Assembly: GCA_002448875.1 (NCBI GenBank)
Contig: DKAS01000232.1
Coordinates: 1 to 9,356, forward strand
Length of the DNA stretch: 9,356 nucleotides
DNA from: Proteobacteria bacterium UBA6920
Lineage (GTDB): Bacteria; Pseudomonadota; Gammaproteobacteria; SG8-11
Direction of reading: 5' to 3'
This document shows, one piece after another, positions 7,638 through 9,356 of this stretch. The translations under genes were made by a program, and so were the position numbers. The notes beneath the pieces are model-generated. The model was given only the letters and a program-made list of their open reading frames with translations, made no database searches and was not told where the DNA came from. Position 1 is the first letter of the stretch. Every line of letters begins with the position of its first letter.

Positions 7638-7964
7638 ATGATATCTTTTTCCAATTCAACTACTTAAGGTAACGCTTTTCCGCCTGCTGGGGGGCGTTGC
7701 CCGGGATGGGGAGTAGACCGCCTCCGGGGCGTCGGGTTGGGGGCATGAAAAATCCCAATAATACAGCGACTTTATTTCCTAAAATGGTACATTATTGTAT
7801 ATTGTTTTAGTAATAATCTGAATTACCCCGTCTTTCGGGTTTGACTGCGGCGGCGGGGCCGGTGACGCTACGCGGACAGTCTTCAGGAAGCATAAGACTG
7901 GACGTTGCGAATTTTCGTCAATACCGGTAGGTTCAGTCAAGCCTCAGTAATAGTCAGGTGTACC
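7638..7964. promoter_or_regulatory. Divergent gpmI / arsR-type intergenic region with AT-rich core and two inverted repeats
   Basis: These 327 bases hold no plausible gene. The gpmI-proximal part (about 7675-7745) is G/C-rich. The core (about 7746-7825) is strongly AT-rich, unlike the rest of the window, and is the likely promoter zone. A minus-strand -10-like TATTAT (7758-7763) could serve gpmI. Several TATA-like stretches (around 7798-7816) could serve the plus-strand cluster, but no -35/-10 pair is convincing. Two inverted repeats stand out: CTAAAA (7779-7784) with TTTTAG (7805-7810), with a nested TACA-TTAT-TGTA (7788-7799), and CAGTCTT (7877-7883) with AAGACTG (7894-7900). Either could be a binding site for the adjacent ArsR protein. 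AGGTG (7956-7960) is the ribosome-binding site of the repressor gene. Confidence 0.6.
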
Positions 7965-8279
7965 ATGGTAAGCGAAAATCTTGCAGAACTCATGACCCAC
8001 GACGATGATATCGATCGTGCGTCACGCTCCCTGAAGGCCATGTCCCATCCCCTGCGTTTGAAAATTCTCTGCACCCTCGGGGACCAGGAAATCAGCGTAC
8101 AGGATATCGTGGAAATGGTGGGGACATCGCAGAGTAATATCTCGCAGCATCTGGCTATTCTGCGGGACAAGGGTATACTCGCCTCCCGCAAGGACGCCAA
8201 TCGCGTCTATTATCGGGTGGGCGATAACCGCACTTTGCGCCTGATCGAAATGATGCGGCAGGTGTTCTGCGAAACCTGA
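7965..8279 (+). CDS. ArsR-family winged-helix repressor with SqrR/YgaV-like cysteine pair
   Basis: A 104-residue dimeric transcriptional repressor of the ArsR/SmtB fold. Seen: helix 1-2 region RSLKAMSHPLRLKILCTLGD (21-40), recognition helix TSQSNISQHLAILRDKG (54-70), and the wing ASRKDANRVYYRVGD (73-87). The metal-binding ELCVCD motif of ArsR/SmtB metal sensors is absent. There are only two cysteines: C36 in KILC and C102 in VFCET at the C terminus. Their places and 66-residue spacing match C41/C107 of Rhodobacter SqrR, and BigR and E. coli YgaV also carry a late cysteine; in SqrR the pair forms a polysulfide bridge that releases DNA. I infer a thiol/persulfide sensor. The ATG at 7965 is chosen for its AGGTG site; a TTG at 7905 and the ATG at 7993 are less likely. 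It is divergent from gpmI and 87 bp before the rhodanese gene. Confidence 0.9.
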   Translation: MVSENLAELMTHDDDIDRASRSLKAMSHPLRLKILCTLGDQEISVQDIVEMVGTSQSNISQHLAILRDKGILASRKDANRVYYRVGDNRTLRLIEMMRQVFCET

Positions 8280-8307
8280 GTTCGCCGGTAGACGATGCCA
8301 GGCAGGT

Positions 8308-8335
8308 CCCGGCTGTCCGGGGCGGGTGATTTTTT
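8308..8335 (+). terminator. Weak hairpin with T-run between the ArsR gene and the rhodanese gene
   Basis: CCCGG-CTGT-CCGGG (8308-8321) forms a five-pair stem. A run of six T (8330-8335) follows after an 8-base gap, which is longer than usual for an intrinsic terminator. It may cause partial termination after the repressor gene, or be chance in GC-rich DNA. No good promoter is visible between it and the rhodanese start. Confidence 0.25.
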
Positions 8336-8366
8336 CCATATTTTCGGTTTTTCCAGACAGTGAGCC

Positions 8367-8786
8367 ATGACTAAGCTGATCGAATTTACCACCAATCATA
8401 TGTTTCTGGTGGCGTCCTTGTTTATCGTGATCGCCTTGCTGATCAAGTCGGTAATCGAAGGTCGCGGCGTGGACCGGATCAAGCCCTTGCGCGCCGTCGA
8501 GCTGATCAATCGCGATGACGCCCTGGTGCTGGATGTGCGCATGGACGATGAGTTCAAGAGCGGCCACATCCTCAACTCCAAACATATTCCCCTGGGGCTG
8601 CTCGGCAACCAGCTCAAAGCGCTGGAAAGCCATCGCGACAAGCCCATTGTCATCAGCTGTCGCAGCGGCAACCGCGCGCGTACTGCCGGCGGCTTGCTGC
8701 GCCGCGCCGGTTTCGGCAAGCTGTATGTGCTCGATGGGGGCATTATCGCCTGGCAGAACGCCAGTCTGCCGCTGCGCCGCGGCTGA
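8367..8786 (+). CDS. yibN: Membrane-anchored single-domain rhodanese (YibN-like sulfurtransferase)
   Basis: A 139-residue protein with one N-terminal membrane segment (about 11-30, FLVASLFIVIALLI) followed by one rhodanese domain (about 37-135), probably facing the cytoplasm. Rhodaneses carry sulfane sulfur as a cysteine persulfide. The active-site loop here is ISCRSGNRA, with the catalytic C98 present, preceded by LVLDVR (53-58) and GHI (66-68), and followed by YVLDGGIIAW. The architecture matches E. coli YibN. E. coli YibN has lost the canonical CRSGNRA loop as I remember it, so this copy may be the more active form. The natural acceptor is unknown. The ribosome-binding site is weak. grxC starts 5 bases after the stop, so the two are almost certainly co-transcribed. 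Confidence 0.9.
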   Translation: MTKLIEFTTNHMFLVASLFIVIALLIKSVIEGRGVDRIKPLRAVELINRDDALVLDVRMDDEFKSGHILNSKHIPLGLLGNQLKALESHRDKPIVISCRSGNRARTAGGLLRRAGFGKLYVLDGGIIAWQNASLPLRRG

Positions 8787-8791
8787 GCGCG

Positions 8792-9109
8792 ATGCGCCTG
8801 CCCTTTATGCGCAAACCGCAGACGGAAGTCGTGATGTACGCCACGCGCTTTTGCGGCTATTGCGTACGCGCCCGGCGCCTGCTGGAGCAGAAGAAAGTCC
8901 AGTACCAGGAAATCCGCGTCGACAACGATCCCGGACTGTGGCGCGAGATGGAAGAGAAATCCGGTGGCAGAACGGTGCCGCAGATTTTCATCGACGGCGT
9001 GGCCATTGGCGGTTGCACCGAATTGTACGCCCTGGATGCCGCGGGTGAACTGGATAAACTCCTGAATCCGGCGGCCGGCGGCCATGGCGGACAGACCGCC
9101 GGCGACTAA
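8792..9109 (+). CDS. grxC: Glutaredoxin 3 (GrxC family)
   Basis: Glutaredoxin 3 is a small cytoplasmic thiol-disulfide oxidoreductase that uses glutathione to reduce disulfides and mixed glutathione disulfides. In this 105-residue protein the dithiol site is C21-G-Y-C24, after VVMYATRF; the usual motif is CPYC. The cis-proline loop TVP (61-63) and the glutathione-binding GGCTEL (73-78), with a third cysteine C75, match E. coli Grx3 (GGCDDLYALD). The last 14 residues are a Gly/Ala-rich tail beyond the normal fold end (DKLLNP). The start at 8792 is not certain: an ATG at 8807 would drop five residues with no loss of fold. It lies 5 bases after the rhodanese gene, in the same operon, and 47 bp before trxC. 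In E. coli the next gene is secB, which is not present here. Confidence 0.94.
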   Translation: MRLPFMRKPQTEVVMYATRFCGYCVRARRLLEQKKVQYQEIRVDNDPGLWREMEEKSGGRTVPQIFIDGVAIGGCTELYALDAAGELDKLLNPAAGGHGGQTAGD

Positions 9110-9156
9110 AGCGTGTCTGGCGGCGGCGACCGGCACTTGATGCGGAGCGGAATCTC

Positions 9157-9356
9157 ATGACCGACAGCTTGCATATCGTTTGCCCGCACTGCGCCGGCGT
9201 CAATCGCCTGCCGGCGGCCAGGCTGCAGGCCGCCCCCCGCTGCGGCGCGTGCCATGGCGCGATTTTCAGCGGCGCGCCGCTGGCGGTGAACGGCGTCAGC
9301 CTGCAGAAGCACATCACGCGCAATGATATTCCGGTGCTGGTGGATTTCTGGGCGCC
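9157..9356 (+). CDS. trxC: Thioredoxin 2 (TrxC), N-terminal part, runs off the window
   Basis: The first 66 residues are present, MTDSLHIVCPHCAGVNRL onward. They hold an N-terminal zinc-ribbon with cysteines C9, C12, C29 and C32 (CPHC and CGAC), the feature that separates TrxC from ordinary thioredoxin. The thioredoxin fold then begins with IPVLVDFWA, just before where the WCGPC active site is expected; that site lies past the window end. TrxC reduces protein disulfides with electrons from thioredoxin reductase. In E. coli it is induced by OxyR, and its zinc module is redox-sensitive. GGAGCGG (9144-9150) lies six bases before the ATG. It continues the sulfur/thiol cluster after grxC on the same strand. 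Confidence 0.93.
   Translation, partial: MTDSLHIVCPHCAGVNRLPAARLQAAPRCGACHGAIFSGAPLAVNGVSLQKHITRNDIPVLVDFWA

Noticed and set aside
7905..7964. TTG start adding 20 residues to the ArsR protein
   Set aside because: The added residues do not resemble the family, and the ATG at 7965 has an AGGTG site just upstream.

Overview
The window is a stretch of GC-rich bacterial chromosome, densely packed with housekeeping genes. The gene set and protein sequences point to a gammaproteobacterium: rpmB-rpmG, rph-rdgB, a gpmI-envC-ctpA run, a YibN-type rhodanese followed by grxC, a YajL-type DJ-1 protein and TrxC. The genus cannot be fixed from the sequence alone. I see no insertion sequence, prophage, CRISPR array, tRNA or rRNA.

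Layout. Positions 1-673 (+) hold the 3' part of a membrane acyl-CoA/fatty-acid desaturase. A bidirectional terminator (737-760) separates it from the convergent rpmB-rpmG ribosomal protein pair (954-1190 and 787-954, -). A divergent promoter region (about 1200-1350) then leads into rph-rdgB (1353-2698, +): tRNA 3' maturation and nucleotide-pool cleaning, joined by an ATGA overlap. Next comes a long minus-strand block read in the order gpmI (6090-7637), envC (4842-6017), ctpA (3389-4762), yajL (2714-3262). It encodes a glycolytic mutase, a periplasmic amidase activator, a periplasmic S41 protease and a DJ-1-family protein. It ends 15 bp from the convergent rdgB.

A 327-bp AT-rich divergent region (7638-7964) separates gpmI from a plus-strand thiol/sulfur cluster. 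This runs from an ArsR-family repressor (7965-8279) to a membrane-anchored rhodanese (8367-8786), glutaredoxin 3 (8792-9109) and the start of thioredoxin 2, trxC (9157 to the window end).

The most interesting part is this last cluster. The ArsR protein has exactly two cysteines, C36 and C102. They lie in the same structural places, and 66 residues apart, as the dithiol pair of the persulfide sensor SqrR (C41/C107). Its neighbours are enzymes that carry or reduce persulfides and disulfides. I infer a reactive-sulfur or redox-responsive regulon. The AT-rich intergenic region, with two inverted repeats, is the likely site of control. The rest of the window looks like ordinary core genome.
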